Source: Ectocarpus siliculosus (Eukaryota; Sar; Phaeophyceae; Ectocarpales; Ectocarpaceae). From it: a stretch of DNA of 64,000 bases. The notes under the pieces were generated by a model. The model had not been told where the DNA came from and did no database searches. It saw nothing but the letters and a program-made list of their open reading frames with translations. Positions 1 through 11,715 of the stretch are shown here, in pieces; the stretch's first letter is position 1, and each line of letters opens with the position of its first letter. The stretch is taken from assembly GCA_000310025.1 (NCBI GenBank), contig FN649727.1, forward strand, positions 8,327,308 through 8,391,307, in the 5' to 3' direction. The position numbers were made by a program, and so were the translations under genes.

Positions 1-1073
1 TTCCTTTCACTGTAATTTTGGGGTGTTCGGGAGGCAATGCTACGCTCCCTCTTTTCCCAGCGGTCGGTTTATGTTATTTTTTGCCGCCACTCCCTCTAAC
101 GTGCACGGGCCCCACCACCGCCCCGCCCCGCCCACCTTCAAACCAGTGGATAAACCCGAACTTTCTTGGTAGGGAAAACAGCAGGCTCGGCAGGCAGAGG
201 CCAGGAGGACATTCCGGCGATCCTAGCTCGAACGGTGACAGCGGCGCGAACGGTGCCGGCTGCGGACAGAGTGGGGGGGGGCGTGGTAGCGGAACAGCCG
301 GTATCGTCGTGGAGGGCGACGGCAGAGACGCTGATGGGAATGGGCATGGAAACCGTGGTGGAGGCGGTGGGGCCGGGAGTGGAGGCGGGGGGTTTGACCC
401 TTGCCAACATGTGTCGATACGCGGCGAATGCCCTGGGTACACCTGTGAATTCGCGAACGACCTGACTCACGAGTGCCTTAGAGGCAACTGTGCGTGCATG
501 CATTGTCATGTGTTTGTGGAGGGTCACGCGCAAAGGGAACGCGAGAAAGCTGAGGGTAGGCGGGAGTGGCAAGCTGGGGGTAGGGAGGCGTCGCAGCGGC
601 GGCGGTCACTGGAGGAGCAAGCGAGGCAGGTGAGGGTGCAGGAGTGGTTTCAGCAGCGGCAACAACAACAACAGCAACAGCACCACTCCGGCCAGAGATT
701 TGGTGGGGCGTCAGGTGGGAGTAGGGTAGGGCCAGTCAGGGGCTCCGCGGGTGCTGCTGGGGGAGAACGTCGAGGACAAAGAGGGCGAGGGGGTGGAGGA
801 ACAGGGCGTCATGTTCATATACAGCCCCAGCCAATGCCGGCCCACCCGGCGCCCACTGCCAGGAGGACCATTCCCGCCCCCCAAATACCCGACGGTATGA
901 GGCCGCTTGAGCGCTGCTGGAGCTGTGGGGGGAAGAAGACAAAAAAGTACGCCGACCCTCTGATGATCTGCGCGTCAAGTACGTGTGACTCTAGAGCACG
1001 GAAAACGCTGAGGTGGATATATCGGCGCCCGGCATGCGCCACTAGAATCACCACCCCTACGTTCGAGTGCTGA
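1..1073 (+). CDS. Cys-rich, Gly-rich hypothetical protein, C-terminal part
   Basis: The frame is open from the left edge to a TGA at 1071-1073 and has no early in-frame ATG, so this looks like the last exon (or a long internal part) of a gene that starts outside the window. The first third is Gly/Ser/Asn-rich. A cysteine cluster follows (key run CQH...C...C...CACMHCHV, about residues 128-165), then an Arg/Glu/Gln-rich stretch with a run of eight Gln near residue 220, and then a second possible zinc-binding pair, CWSC at about residue 302 and ICASSTC about 15 residues later. I do not recognise the protein. The Cys clusters resemble those tied to transposase-type proteins, and the KDZ-like gene follows, but a link is only a guess. 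The very GC-rich composition could also produce an open frame by chance. Confidence 0.33.
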   Translation, partial: PFTVILGCSGGNATLPLFPAVGLCYFLPPLPLTCTGPTTAPPRPPSNQWINPNFLGRENSRLGRQRPGGHSGDPSSNGDSGANGAGCGQSGGGRGSGTAGIVVEGDGRDADGNGHGNRGGGGGAGSGGGGFDPCQHVSIRGECPGYTCEFANDLTHECLRGNCACMHCHVFVEGHAQREREKAEGRREWQAGGREASQRRRSLEEQARQVRVQEWFQQRQQQQQQQHHSGQRFGGASGGSRVGPVRGSAGAAGGERRGQRGRGGGGTGRHVHIQPQPMPAHPAPTARRTIPAPQIPDGMRPLERCWSCGGKKTKKYADPLMICASSTCDSRARKTLRWIYRRPACATRITTPTFEC

Positions 1074-2054
1074 TACTGTGCTAGAACCAGAGATGCGACG
1101 GCAGCAAAGGACTGCGATTGTCACACGTGAGTCGGTATTGGGTGGGTGTTGTCGGTATTCAACAGATGTTCGGGCTCACTGGCGGCACCTGGCTACACTC
1201 ACCCCTGAATACAGGTTATCACGTGTCTTTTACTTTGTGGGATGCAGCCGGTGCTGTTTGTCCGCAAGAGGAACATCTGCCGTGTACCCTGATCCTTCAC
1301 GGTCGTTCATCGCTCTTTTTTTCCTCCATATTTATGTGGCATTCGTTGTTTATCGGGTAGGGGCGATACCGACGACACCCAGATAGGGCAAGTCACGCAT
1401 TATCCGTCTGTCTCGTGTGTGGGGTACCTCAACCGCCATCCTTTTATCTCTATCCCGCAGTTGCAAAGTGGAGAGGGTTAGGAAACAGAAGAAGGGGACA
1501 GCAGCGGCTCAGGGGGATGTGCAGCGGAGTGCGAGCTCGAGGATAGCCCATCGCAAGACACCAACGGATGCGTTCAGACTCCCGCGCGCTGCGAGTGACG
1601 GCGAATCTCATGTCTTCTCGGTGTCAACAACGACAGGAAAACATCGTGTGATCGTCATCATCCGATTTGAAGAAGTACACAACAAGACCACACCTATCGT
1701 CAGCTGTACGGGGAAAGCGTGCAAATCGTGAGTGGTTCGATAGGCTCCATGTATGGTGCATGTTTTTTTGGTGAAAACTTTTGTCATTGATCATGGAGAT
1801 TGCTCCTGGGGCTCCACGGGTGTACCTTGAACGGTTAGTGAATGCCGTTGCCACCCAAAACAATATTCAGAGGTCGGTTGGGGCAGTAATGACGAACTTG
1901 AAGCTTTAGTCTCCGACAGATCTTCGTACTTGTTTGGGCACAAGGGTGAGCGTGGGTATTTGGAGATTTCGCGGTATGCTATGCGGGTTTAAGATTCACC
2001 CCTAAGTGTCCTGGCGCCGTCCGAGAGGTACTAGGCAATAACGGAATCGTTCTG
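1074..2054. other. No gene seen
   Basis: Only short overlapping frames without family resemblance or plausible splice sites. No repeat or RNA signature noticed. Confidence 0.5.
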
Positions 2055-2591
2055 GTGTTCGGCGTCGTATCGTTGCATGCTACGTCACGCAGGGTCGTCG
2101 GTGCATCACGGCAGGTTCTTCTAGACGGGGAAGACACCGCTGTCGATGGCGTGTGTGAGCACGCTCACGTCGTCCTCCAAAACGGCCGGACCATTGCGGA
2201 CAACATCCCGGCAGCTGAGCACGTGACCTTCGACCCTCCAGGGGTAGTTGAGCAGGCCAAAGCAGTAGCAGCGAGCGGTCACATTGGTACCAAGGACGCG
2301 AGGGAGATAAAAACCTTGGCCGACGCTGCTACCGGCTCTGGCGTGCCGCTCGTGGTTCGCCTGGGAAACACGGAAACGTTTGCGGTGCGCCACGTTAGCC
2401 GATCTGTGCCTGGCAGCTGGGCGCACGTGCAGACTACAGAAATTGCGCGCCCGGCAGGATCCAGCCCGCAACAATCAGCCCGAAGGAGAAGCACGGAAAA
2501 TATCAAGATCCAATGCAAGGTGGATGTCGCTTTTGTGGATTCCGCATTTCGTGTGGTACCCTGCCGGGTACTCCAAGTATACTGCAAATAA
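2055..2591 (+). CDS. Possible coding segment, unrecognised
   Basis: An open frame of about 178 codons with protein-like composition (Val/Ala/Asp-rich, few low-complexity runs). A short part near its start (ASRQVLLDGED) resembles GARQILVEGSD near 3260 in the next coding segment, in the same orientation, which could mean a repeated module or chance. It lies just upstream of the KDZ-like gene and could be one of its 5' exons. No splice sites could be tied to it with confidence and no family was recognised. Confidence 0.22.
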   Translation: MFGVVSLHATSRRVVGASRQVLLDGEDTAVDGVCEHAHVVLQNGRTIADNIPAAEHVTFDPPGVVEQAKAVAASGHIGTKDAREIKTLADAATGSGVPLVVRLGNTETFAVRHVSRSVPGSWAHVQTTEIARPAGSSPQQSARRRSTENIKIQCKVDVAFVDSAFRVVPCRVLQVYCK

Positions 2592-3200
2592 CATGTGTCG
2601 AAATAGCAGTCTAGTCAAGAGCACACAATAAAAGACCCGACATCGTACCCTCCCCCCTCCTCCCCGAAGGTCAGAAAAATATATAATTTGTCTTCATTCG
2701 AAGTAAGACAAATAGAGAGGACAACTCTCATGCGCTTTACGAGACTTTGGGTACAGGTTTCAGGTGGCGGTGCTCTCTATGGATGCAGTATGACGAACTC
2801 AACAGACTATCTGTGAGGATTTCGGGGGGATCGCAGACGCGTGTTCTCGTCCGCGTGCCCTCTCCCTTTGAGAGAGAGGTCCAAAATTAATTTGCGGGAA
2901 GGTCCCTGTCAACAATTGTGCATTGACCGGCGTGTTTGCCTTTGATTTATCCGGAAACATGCAGGCAAATAGTGGAGCTGCTTGTAGCGTGGCGCACTCC
3001 AAGCCGGAAGGACAGAAGAAATGCCAACACACCTTGGTGGTCGGGCTTGGCGTTTTGGGCGACCATTTCAAGAACAGCATGGGTGTGGATGGTGGCGGGA
3101 ATGGGGAGGGTGGAAGAAGCGTGGATGTTGGCACTGGGAGAGCAGAGTGGAACGTGGGGGGTGAGCGGAAGACGAGATTTTCTCGGAAAATGAAGCAGCT

Positions 3201-6200
3201 GATGAAGATCATCGGTGTGTTAAGGTTCCCCGTCAACCCCAAGCACCACCTATCAGCAGGAGCCCGCCAGATTCTGGTCGAGGGCAGCGACATCCCTTGT
3301 CACGAGAACGTGTGCGCAGCATGCCTTCGGGACTACGTCGTTTTGGACAGACAAGAAGCGATAGCTGTAAGACAGGTGCGCCATTCCCCCCTCGTTGCCA
3401 CAGTTTTTGTTTTTGTAGTGTGCACGGGGCATTAGATAGGGTGGACGGCAGTTCGAAGCAGGTTAATAGGCAGTCGGGTAACGCATACCACTAGTGCGAA
3501 AGATTTGCGCACTTCCAAAATCCTAGGTCAAGTAGTTCTCATGTTCCAACCGCAAGAGCCACAGAATATAGGTAAAGGAACTGATGTACAACAGATGGGG
3601 TCTATTTCTGTGCAAATTAGCTGTCATGCGAATGAATCTTGCGTGTCAGAATTGAGTAAGTAGTGTGGGATTTGACTTTGGCTTTGCAATTGCGACCCTT
3701 CTCTTGTCTCTCAGGACAAGTACATTGTGGACATAGTAATCGAGAAAAAGGGGTGTACATTTTGCCGCAACGTGCGTGGGGTGCCGGGCGACGAGTGGCA
3801 ACAACACGGGTACTTCGTGTTCGGAGAGACAGCTGTCCACATCGGGTTGCTACTGGAGGTTAGGGCGCTCGTTCGCGGTGGCACACCCATCACGACAGCA
3901 TGGCGAGGTCTCTTGCAGCACCTGGAAACCGATTTGATATGGATGGGAGAACCTACCTGGCAACAAGGTGAATACAGGGAGGTATGCGAGTTCCTCAGTT
4001 TAGAGTCCTGGAGGACGGGTCAAGCAGTGCTGCACCATGGTCGGGTTTCGAGCATCACCTCCTCTGTACACCATGCCCACCTTTTTCTAATATTTGGTTC
4101 GGTCCACGACCCCTTGTTGAGTCCCCGTGTCCAGGAATCTGTATCGATGTGAATAAACGTAATGCTCTGGCACCCAAACGTGACGCGGTTCGTCTCCGAA
4201 GGGCTGAAGAAACCAAGGCTGACGACTTTCATTGTCTTGTGTTTGCTGGTATGTTAGCTAGGCCCGACGTGTGTAGGGAATTCGATATTGCATATTTCAA
4301 ATGTAACTGTCTTCCTTAATTTCGACTTCCCTGAACCTGAACGGGCTGGATGGCACTTGCCTCTGTAACGACCCCTCCTCTGGAATCGGATGGAATCGGA
4401 TGCCTTGTGTTCGTTTTTCTCCTCTTTTTTTCCGCTGCAAGGGTTTCGACGGGGATGGACGGTCTGACCCGATCACTGCCAGAAGTCTACCTCGCTTTCG
4501 AGGCTCTCACGGATCATCGGTTCGAGTTTTCCAGCATAGCCGCGGGGTATTTCCCTCTGATAACATCTTGCGATGGCTGCAATAAGCTGGCGACCAACAA
4601 CATGACACTGGAGAGGTTCCTGGCTCAGCGAGAAAAACAAGTGATTGACATGGACCTAACGGCTTGTTGGCTTACGCTGAGCATGCTTTCGCCCATGGTT
4701 TTCTCGAAGCGGCTGCAGTTCGTGTACACGACACCGATAACGTTCTGCCGGCACAACCGAAAGTCGCACATATTTGTTCTTGCGGCAAGAGGGGCGGTCG
4801 GGAGAAACCAAGACTTGGAGGGATTGGACTACAACGAGCTCATCGCTTGGGTGAGGGAATCAGCGGAATCGACACTGGCGGCCCTGAATGGCGCGACAAT
4901 GGACAGATTGGAGGCCCTCTACAAGAGATGCTTGCGGGAGAATGGGAAGAAGACTACTGTTCAGTGAGTACTGTATGTTGTGCTCCAAGCTGGTTTTCGG
5001 CCTTTTATGGAGCGGGATGGTACGGAATACACTGAAGCCAGCAGGTATCGAACTGTACATGGGCACGTTTTGGCGTAGAGATGTCTGTTTTCGAGGAGAT
5101 ACGGCAGTGCCGGCATTTGAGACCGATTTTAGATGACCGGTCAGAAATGTTGAGTGCGGCAATGAATCCGGAAGTTTTTTGCACATACGTCATGTCTGTG
5201 AAGCAGTGACTGTACCCAGTCAAAAGTAAGTAGAAGCAGTTTACATTCCAAGATTAAAAAACATGTCATGTATGTATGCTGAATGAAAGGCACAGGAAAA
5301 AATAGGCGCCGGACATCGGCCTCGAACCGATATCTTCTAATTTGAAACCCCGCACCGTGCACGCGAGGTCTTGTATATCCGGTTTATACCAACACGGCTT
5401 TGGACGTGACATACGCACTTCTATACCTGCAACGTTGACAGACATTTCCCGTGATTGTTTTTTTATAGCGCGCAAGTAGATACACATCAACCTATCATCA
5501 TATTGCCCCACGGAAAAAATCCGAGACGACAATTATGGAGAAGTTGTTTTTAGTTTTAGCTTCCATGCTACGGTTGTTCTGCTGCGGTCCACACCAAAGC
5601 GGGTCGGAAATCATCCCACCGCCGCAGTGTAATAGTTCTGAAAGGAGGGCTTTCCAAACAACATACCAATTTTACTGTTTGGGCGCCGTATGTGTTGAGT
5701 AATTGCGGTTTTGGTGGGGCGAAGTGCCTTCTGCGGTAGTGATAATAGGGCCGTAACTTTCTTCAGAAGACGAAGCAACAGCTTCCGATGCGCTCATTCG
5801 AACGCTGCGAGGAGAGCATCCTCACGAATACTGTGGATCCACTCGATTATTTGGTGTGCGTGTTTTTTCACTCTCGACCCCTAATACCGGTCTTACATGC
5901 CGTCACTGGGCCGGGAACATCTACTCCTGAGATGCCTGACTGAAGCTTAGCCATGCTGCCGTCTTGTGTGCCCCTCTTGCCGTACACCCGACACCAGGCC
6001 CGAAACTGTACCCTTGATGCGGGACCTGTTCACGAGGCTCTACGAGAAGGCCCTCAAAGACACTGGCGGCAGCGTGGAATGCTCCAAGGCGCTGATGGGT
6101 CGGGGCTCTTCTGCGACGACTGGTGTTGAGGGGTTCTACTCGGTATCCGATGGGGTGCAAATAATGCACATGATCCTGCTGCGGCCGGAGGGACCCGTCG

Positions 6201-8455
6201 ACGTGGCCGACATGTTCCTGTTCTGCAAAGTAGGTCGTGAAGTTGGGAAATAATTAGCTTGATGGAGGAGCCCAACGCGTCTATCAGCCTATCTGCAAAG
6301 TACGAAGTCGTAACCCAAAAGTATGAACGTTGAAAATTACTTACCGACAAACGGAGCGTTCCTTTGCCCTGGGGCTCTTTACACTGGGCGGGAAAAAATC
6401 AATACAGCACTCCGTGAAAATAATCCTGATTTTGTCAGGCCATATTGGGTCCGAACCTGACCTTAGGATTCAAGACTCGAAAGTGTTAGAAGTCGCTATT
6501 TTCCTTTTGTCCGAATCACAGACTTCGAAGACAATATTTGTTCGTTTAGGCCGGCCCTTCCGTAAAGACGCAGGCATAACCCCATGCTTGCCGAGTGATT
6601 GATCCCCATTCCCGACTAGGTCCGGCTACTGCCGTCTTGGAACATGGTACACTATTTTGACGTTGCCTTCATCATCCCGGTTCACCCGTCGTCTGTGGCT
6701 GCCGTGCGTGGTTGCAGTTTTTTCCGATCCTTCTCATCACAGATTTGATGTGCCGTTTAGGACCAACCGTCCACAGTAGGGCGCCTGGTGTGATCGAGAA
6801 TGAAGGTGTACTCCCGCGGGATGGCGCCGGCAACGTCGATATCCCTTCCCTGGCGACGGAAGGGGTCCATGTTGGCGGCAGCGGGAATGGGCGTGGGCAA
6901 ACAACGTGTACAACGTGCTGCGCGACGCGGGACTCAACCCACGGGTTCAGCGTGGCACCGACCTCGCTGCCCTCATCGACCTGTATGCGAGGGAAGGGTG
7001 TAATGGTCTGTACGGGAAGTATTTCGCTACCCTTGCTAGGAACCTTCTACGTTCGTTGCACGGCCGGAGCCGGTACTCCGTTGATCTCATGGAGGTTGTA
7101 GCAGTGCTCCACGCGCGTGTGAGCGTGATCGTGAGGATGCTCGAAACGGAAGAAAGCAAGGAGGAGGTGGACGCGCTCGTGCTATACAGGGATGGGCTGG
7201 GGCATCTGAAGGCGTACAGAGATTTTTCCGCCCATGTGCTCAAGATAGCGGGGGGATTCGATACTGAGCAAGTACCAACACTGCCTCCGTTCTACGAGAA
7301 ACTCCCACCCCCCCAAATGGGGGAATTCCTTTCCGTGCACTTCGTGCCGGAGATGGATCAGCAGTACGTTTGATGTCCGGGCAGATGATGGACAAATGGA
7401 CGCGGTGATGTTGCAGTACTCAGAGGTGTGTGCACTCGGGTCCGTGTTGTAGATTGCTAGAATCCCGTCGTCCCTGTCCCTGTCAGATATCTGTATGACC
7501 AGTACATGCTGATCAAGTAAACCGTTAATATCACCCGGTGCGTGTCGGCGTTCCCCGCAGGAGAAGGAGATATACATCGCCGAAAAGCTCGGGCTGGAAG
7601 ACGACGAAAAGAAGAATATCGCAGGCAAGCGGTTTACTACCTTCCTTGCGGTGCCATGCCGCCCGACTTTAACGCCCCGCCAACAACTGGCCATGAATGT
7701 GTTTGGAGGTTTGTGCTCAGAAACACATCATAACCATGTGTTTAGCGCTTCTTCTTGTTCGTGCGTGCATACAAGTTCAAACATTTGCCCCCTTCGTTGA
7801 GTGCGTCAACACCCTAAAAAGGTCGCCCCCCCCCACCTCCTGTTCTCCCATTTGTTGTTCAGTTCAAGCTCTGCGCTCCGGGTCAGCATTTGGTGCGGCA
7901 GTACACTGTCAGAAGTTCATTCAGATTTGGTGTTCGAACGGCAACCCCGGCGAAAGCGCGGACAAGGACGGAAAGGTTGCTGGGTTTTCTGTCTGCTTCA
8001 ACATCCAACCTGACGACACGCCGAAAGAGCGTGTTCCCCACCCCTACAACGGGGAGAAGGCCGGACCGTGTTTTGCGCCTGATCACCTTCACGACTTTAA
8101 TCACGGCTCCGACTGCCGCGATAAATACGGCCAGCTTAATACTTGCAGTCAGTTGGCAGGAGTCAACTGTAACGTACACGAACAAAGTCACGCGAAGAAG
8201 AAGAAGTTTTTGGGGATGATCAATACCATGGGGTTCGACGGGTTTTCCTTCATGGTAACGCTCGTCAATGAGATCGAGAATGAGGCCATCAACCACCGTA
8301 CTCTACACTTGTTGGTCGACTCCGTACGTCAACACAGAAGCAGTCGAATAGCTGTTTGTAAGGTGGAGATTTGGTTGACCGGGCGTTGCTGTTGTGAGAA
8401 GCCTTTGCAATTGCGGTATGATCAGTTCGGCCGAGCACGACTTTTTTTTCTGTAG
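3201..8455 (+). CDS. KDZ-like transposase-derived protein, multi-exon
   Basis: Proposed exons: about 3201-3375, 3715-3981, 4442-4963, 5767-5853, 5951-6229, 6620 to about 6700, 6882-7363, 7561-7708 and 7863-8455; the 5' end is not found. The last exon carries a Cys/His block (DHLHDFNHGSDC) followed by NVHEQSHAKKKKFLGMINTM and a hydrophobic helix. This matches the C-terminal pattern I know from KDZ (Kyakuja-Dileera-Zisupton) transposases: Asp-x-x-His, then Asn/Glu-Gln, then a basic stretch and an aromatic helix. Earlier exons have CxxC pairs (GCTFC, CDGC, CPSC). Joins 3375/3715, 5853/5951, 6229/6620 and 7708/7863 are phase-consistent. Joins 4963/5767 and 7363/7561 are each off by one, so either small exons are missed or the copy is decayed. 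The KDZ catalytic acidic residues were not identified with confidence. No terminal inverted repeats were seen, so it may be a domesticated gene rather than a mobile copy. Confidence 0.5.
5297..5398 (-). other. tRNA-like sequence with pol III terminator
   Basis: Read on the minus strand from 5398, a 7-nt acceptor-like strand (GCCGTGT) pairs with GTCCGGC at 5308-5314 at 6 of 7 positions counting wobbles. A D-arm stem GTAT/ATAC encloses a loop containing GG, and a perfect 5-bp T-arm (ATCGG-TTCGAGG-CCGAT) holds a box B match. A T6 run lies at 5297-5302. The 41 nt between the D- and T-arms do not form a normal anticodon arm, so this is either a degenerate tRNA or the tRNA-derived head of a SINE. 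It lies in a presumed intron of the KDZ-like gene, antisense to it. Confidence 0.35.
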
Positions 8456-11192
8456 AATTATGCCCCTTGTTTTCGGAGTCGCAGCCGAGGAACCAAAGGC
8501 CAAGGAGGAGGTGTGTGCGTAGAAGTAGGTGAGGGTAGAGACGAGGACCATTCGGATTCGCGTGCGTACAAGTTCGAAAGAGAGGTACCGTTCAGATCAT
8601 TTGAGTGATTTTTCCGATACCTTGCCCCGGGCACCCGCAGCGGTGTGGGTAACATCTGGAAAATATCCGTTTCGCAGATTGGCATTTAACTATCGAATGA
8701 AAACTTTGCGTCCTCATGGGAAACGACCAACAGCGAAGGGATTGCATGAGTGCACCCGATCAACGCTATCCCAGGACCCGGTAGGAAAAAGTGACATATA
8801 CAGGCGAAGCATAGGCAAATGGAAGGAGACCTGGTGGGTCGTATATGAATCTCTTTCCGGTCGCTTCAAGCAAATAGCAAAGTCGGCAGCGCAAATCATC
8901 TGATGTAAAACGGATCTTTAGCGCTTTTTCTTGGCCCTGTTACTTTGCGCGAGCGTACGGCAAGAAACCGTAAACAGCCACTTGGCGCAAATGCACAGAT
9001 TCTAATCACGTGGCATGTACTCTCGGGGCTAGGCCCGTTCTAGGTACGCGAGAAAAATGAAAGATTCTCTGTAAATTATAAGTCAACACCTCGTTCACGT
9101 CGTAATTGAAAGGCCTTGTTTCGGTGCGTAGACGGTGTTTGTTTGTGACGGCCCAGGTGCTCCGGGACTGCGCTACTCTCCACCAAATGTGTGCATGGAC
9201 CCATCAAGCGTGGTGGGACGTCGCTATAGCGGAAGGTCCCTCAAACAATCCCGAAAAACGCTCACGCGTGCCCTCCCCCCCAGCGTCCGAAATCAGGTAA
9301 CGCCATTTTGGCCATTACCCACCCCTTCCAGAGCACTCACGGCATCGTGTCAGAGACGCACGGCGCACTTGACGTTTTCTCCACAAACAGTTGTGTACCC
9401 AAGGACCCCGGAAACCACTTTCTGTAAGAAAAAAAAACGATTGGCACTAGCATGGCCTCCTCTAGGGGTCTCGTTAACCCCCGCCCCGCCCGCCCAAAAA
9501 ATACAACAGAGCGATTTTTTTCGACCCCGAAGATGGACCGCCCAACGGCCGCTATACTCGTCCACGGCACGTGTGGAGCTCGGCAACGCAAAAAACCTGA
9601 AGCAAAACGATTATTTCTACACGTCTTTGCGGTTTGCGCTCTCAACGGCCGCCGCCGGTTTTGGCCGAAACCGAGACACAACCGTAGGATGCCTTCTACG
9701 TGAAAGTAAAACGTACTTGGGCGTGCATCCTGAAACACGATGGCATCGATCGCTGCCCTTCTATATATGCAGAGAGTACGAAAAAAGCCATCGTCTTGGC
9801 GGCACAGTCGGGAAACAATCTTAGGTAATCCTCTGGAACGGTCGATCAAGGTAGCCGCGATGGGTGTATAGGCGTTCGTTCGTTGTCTACTAGCAGGAGG
9901 TCTACCGGATACGAGATTCTACAAGGAGAGCGGTATCAGATACATACCAGAACGCTGATAGGGCCATCGATACCCCTATACATCGTGACCCGAAGTTGCC
10001 CTTGATCGTGACCAGAACTTGTCGTACTACAGTACTATTGGTTGGCAAACACGTACGTACGTACATATTCCCAGTTGGCACCTTTGCTTTGCAGCACTTC
10101 TTTCCCACTAAAAATCGATACGTCAGCAGTACTCAATTAATGCTTTTCTCCCGTTTGCTCATCTGCATCGCAACTCCACGCATTGAGACCAAGTTAACAT
10201 ATCTACAAACAACCCAGCAGCAACCACTGGGTGCACCCCAACTCTTCCCCAGCCTTCTGTTGGCGTGAGAAAGAACAGCGACAAAAATGACTGGTGACAG
10301 CAGTAGCACGACTGTGATACCGAGAGGAAACGAGTCGCAGAATCAGGCACGGTTCACTTGTATGTAGCACCTTTCCGTGCACCGTTCACCTGTACCACCT
10401 CTCCGTGCAGTCCCTCATCATCATTTCTTTTTCTCGCGGAGCCACGTAAACGGCGGGTAGGGCAGTACGCCGGCAGCTCCAGCCCAACATAAATGTGATA
10501 CAATCTCTAGCTTGTTCTACTGTAGTCCAACAAGGCTCACGAGAACAGCACCCCAAGTGCTTCGAGGGAAAAGGAAAACGAAAAATGAAGGCTGCTAAGC
10601 TGAGAGGGCAGACAGACCGGGAGACAGGGTTTATGAAGCGCACTGCTGTGTTCGGAAGAGACCGTTGGGTGATATCGTGGTAAGAGATGTTAATGTGACT
10701 GTTGCAGTAGGTGCCAAGACATCACATACTCAAACCGATTTTTAAAGATTGGATGTACTCCACAGAAGTGATTGTGGCGGTGCCTCAAATGGTGGCGTTG
10801 GGTGGCGTTGAAACATCCTCTGCGTCGTGGATGGTTGGAGCTTTTGAAATCGGTCCAGGGCGTGTGGTATCTTGTGTCACCCCGTACGTACGCCGTATGT
10901 ATGCCTTGAAGGCCGTCTCACGTTGGTAAATCATGGAGCTGCAATAAGACCACAGGGTACATAGGCTTGCTGCACTACATCTCTACTTCCGAAGCTGGAG
11001 GAACTAAGGCGGAAAGCAAGGCTACAAGTGCACACCCGGAGGCGGGTACGAGCGCGGGTGCATTCTTTCATTTCTGCGGTCGGGTGCAGCTCGCGAGTTG
11101 CTGGGCTGGGCTGGCTGGTTGCTGTCTCTCTCTTCGTTTTCCGAGCTGAAAGCAGTATAGAATACACACTATGCATCTGTAACCTTCTCTAC
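8456..11192. other. No gene seen; intergenic
   Basis: Several open frames exist, the longest about 230 codons near 9135-9824, but they overlap on both strands, have low-complexity or homopolymer segments and match no family. A short repeat homologous to sequence near 39200 lies at 10818-10892 and is listed separately. Confidence 0.5.
10818..10892 (+). repeat. Dispersed repeat copy A
   Basis: About 75 bp closely match the reverse complement of 39164-39238. The best-conserved part reads AAATCGGTCCAGGG, then GTGTG(G/A)TATCTTG(T/C)GTCAC. The similarity also shows in translation (EIGPGRVVSCVT against KIGPGSVISCVT), so it may be a remnant of a once-coding mobile sequence. Family unknown. Confidence 0.6.
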
Positions 11193-11655
11193 GCTACCTC
11201 AACCGCCAACCACCCCAGCTGCTCTTCCCTACAGCAGTACCCAGCGACCTGTACCAAGCAGCAGCACCGCGCTCCGCTTCACAGCAAGCAGCACTAATAT
11301 TGTTCTGCTGCCGTTGCTCGCTTTTATTCCCGAGGTTCTGTTATAGAACCCCCACCCTGTAATACCGAAAATATACCTCCTAAACATCTACTATCAATGT
11401 GTAACCCAGTCTCTCGTGCAATGGCTACCTCAACTGCCAACCACCCCAGCTGCTCTTCCCTACAGCAGTACCCAGCGACCTGTACCAAGCAGCAGCACCG
11501 CGCTCCGCTTCACAGCAAGCAGCACTAATATTGTTCTGCTGCCGTTGCTCGCTTTTATCCCCGAGGTTCTGTTATAGAACCCCCCCCTGTAATACCGAAA
11601 ATACCTCCTAAAGATCTACTATCAATGCGTACGTAACCCAGTCTCTCGTGCAATG
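11193..11655 (+). repeat. 231-bp tandem direct duplication
   Basis: Copy 1 spans 11193-11423 and copy 2 spans 11424 to about 11655. Both begin GCTACCTCAAC and end near CTCTCGTGCAATGG. They differ by a few substitutions and small indels, for example AATATACC against AATACC and TGTGTAACC against TGCGTACGTAACC. The low divergence suggests a fairly recent duplication. It adjoins the left side of the foldback region. Confidence 0.9.
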
Positions 11656-11715
11656 GGCCATGCGTCTTGAGGAACCCCTCTCTCAGCGTGTCTGAATTGT
11701 GTTCTACTGGACTTA

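Noticed and set aside
8529-8903. A 124-codon + strand frame after the KDZ-like gene
   Set aside because: Basic, irregular composition and no splice link in phase with the preceding exon.
9135-9824. A 229-codon + strand open frame
   Set aside because: It overlaps open frames on the other strand, includes a poly-A/Lys run and homopolymers, and has no recognisable motif or splice context. Treated as chance.
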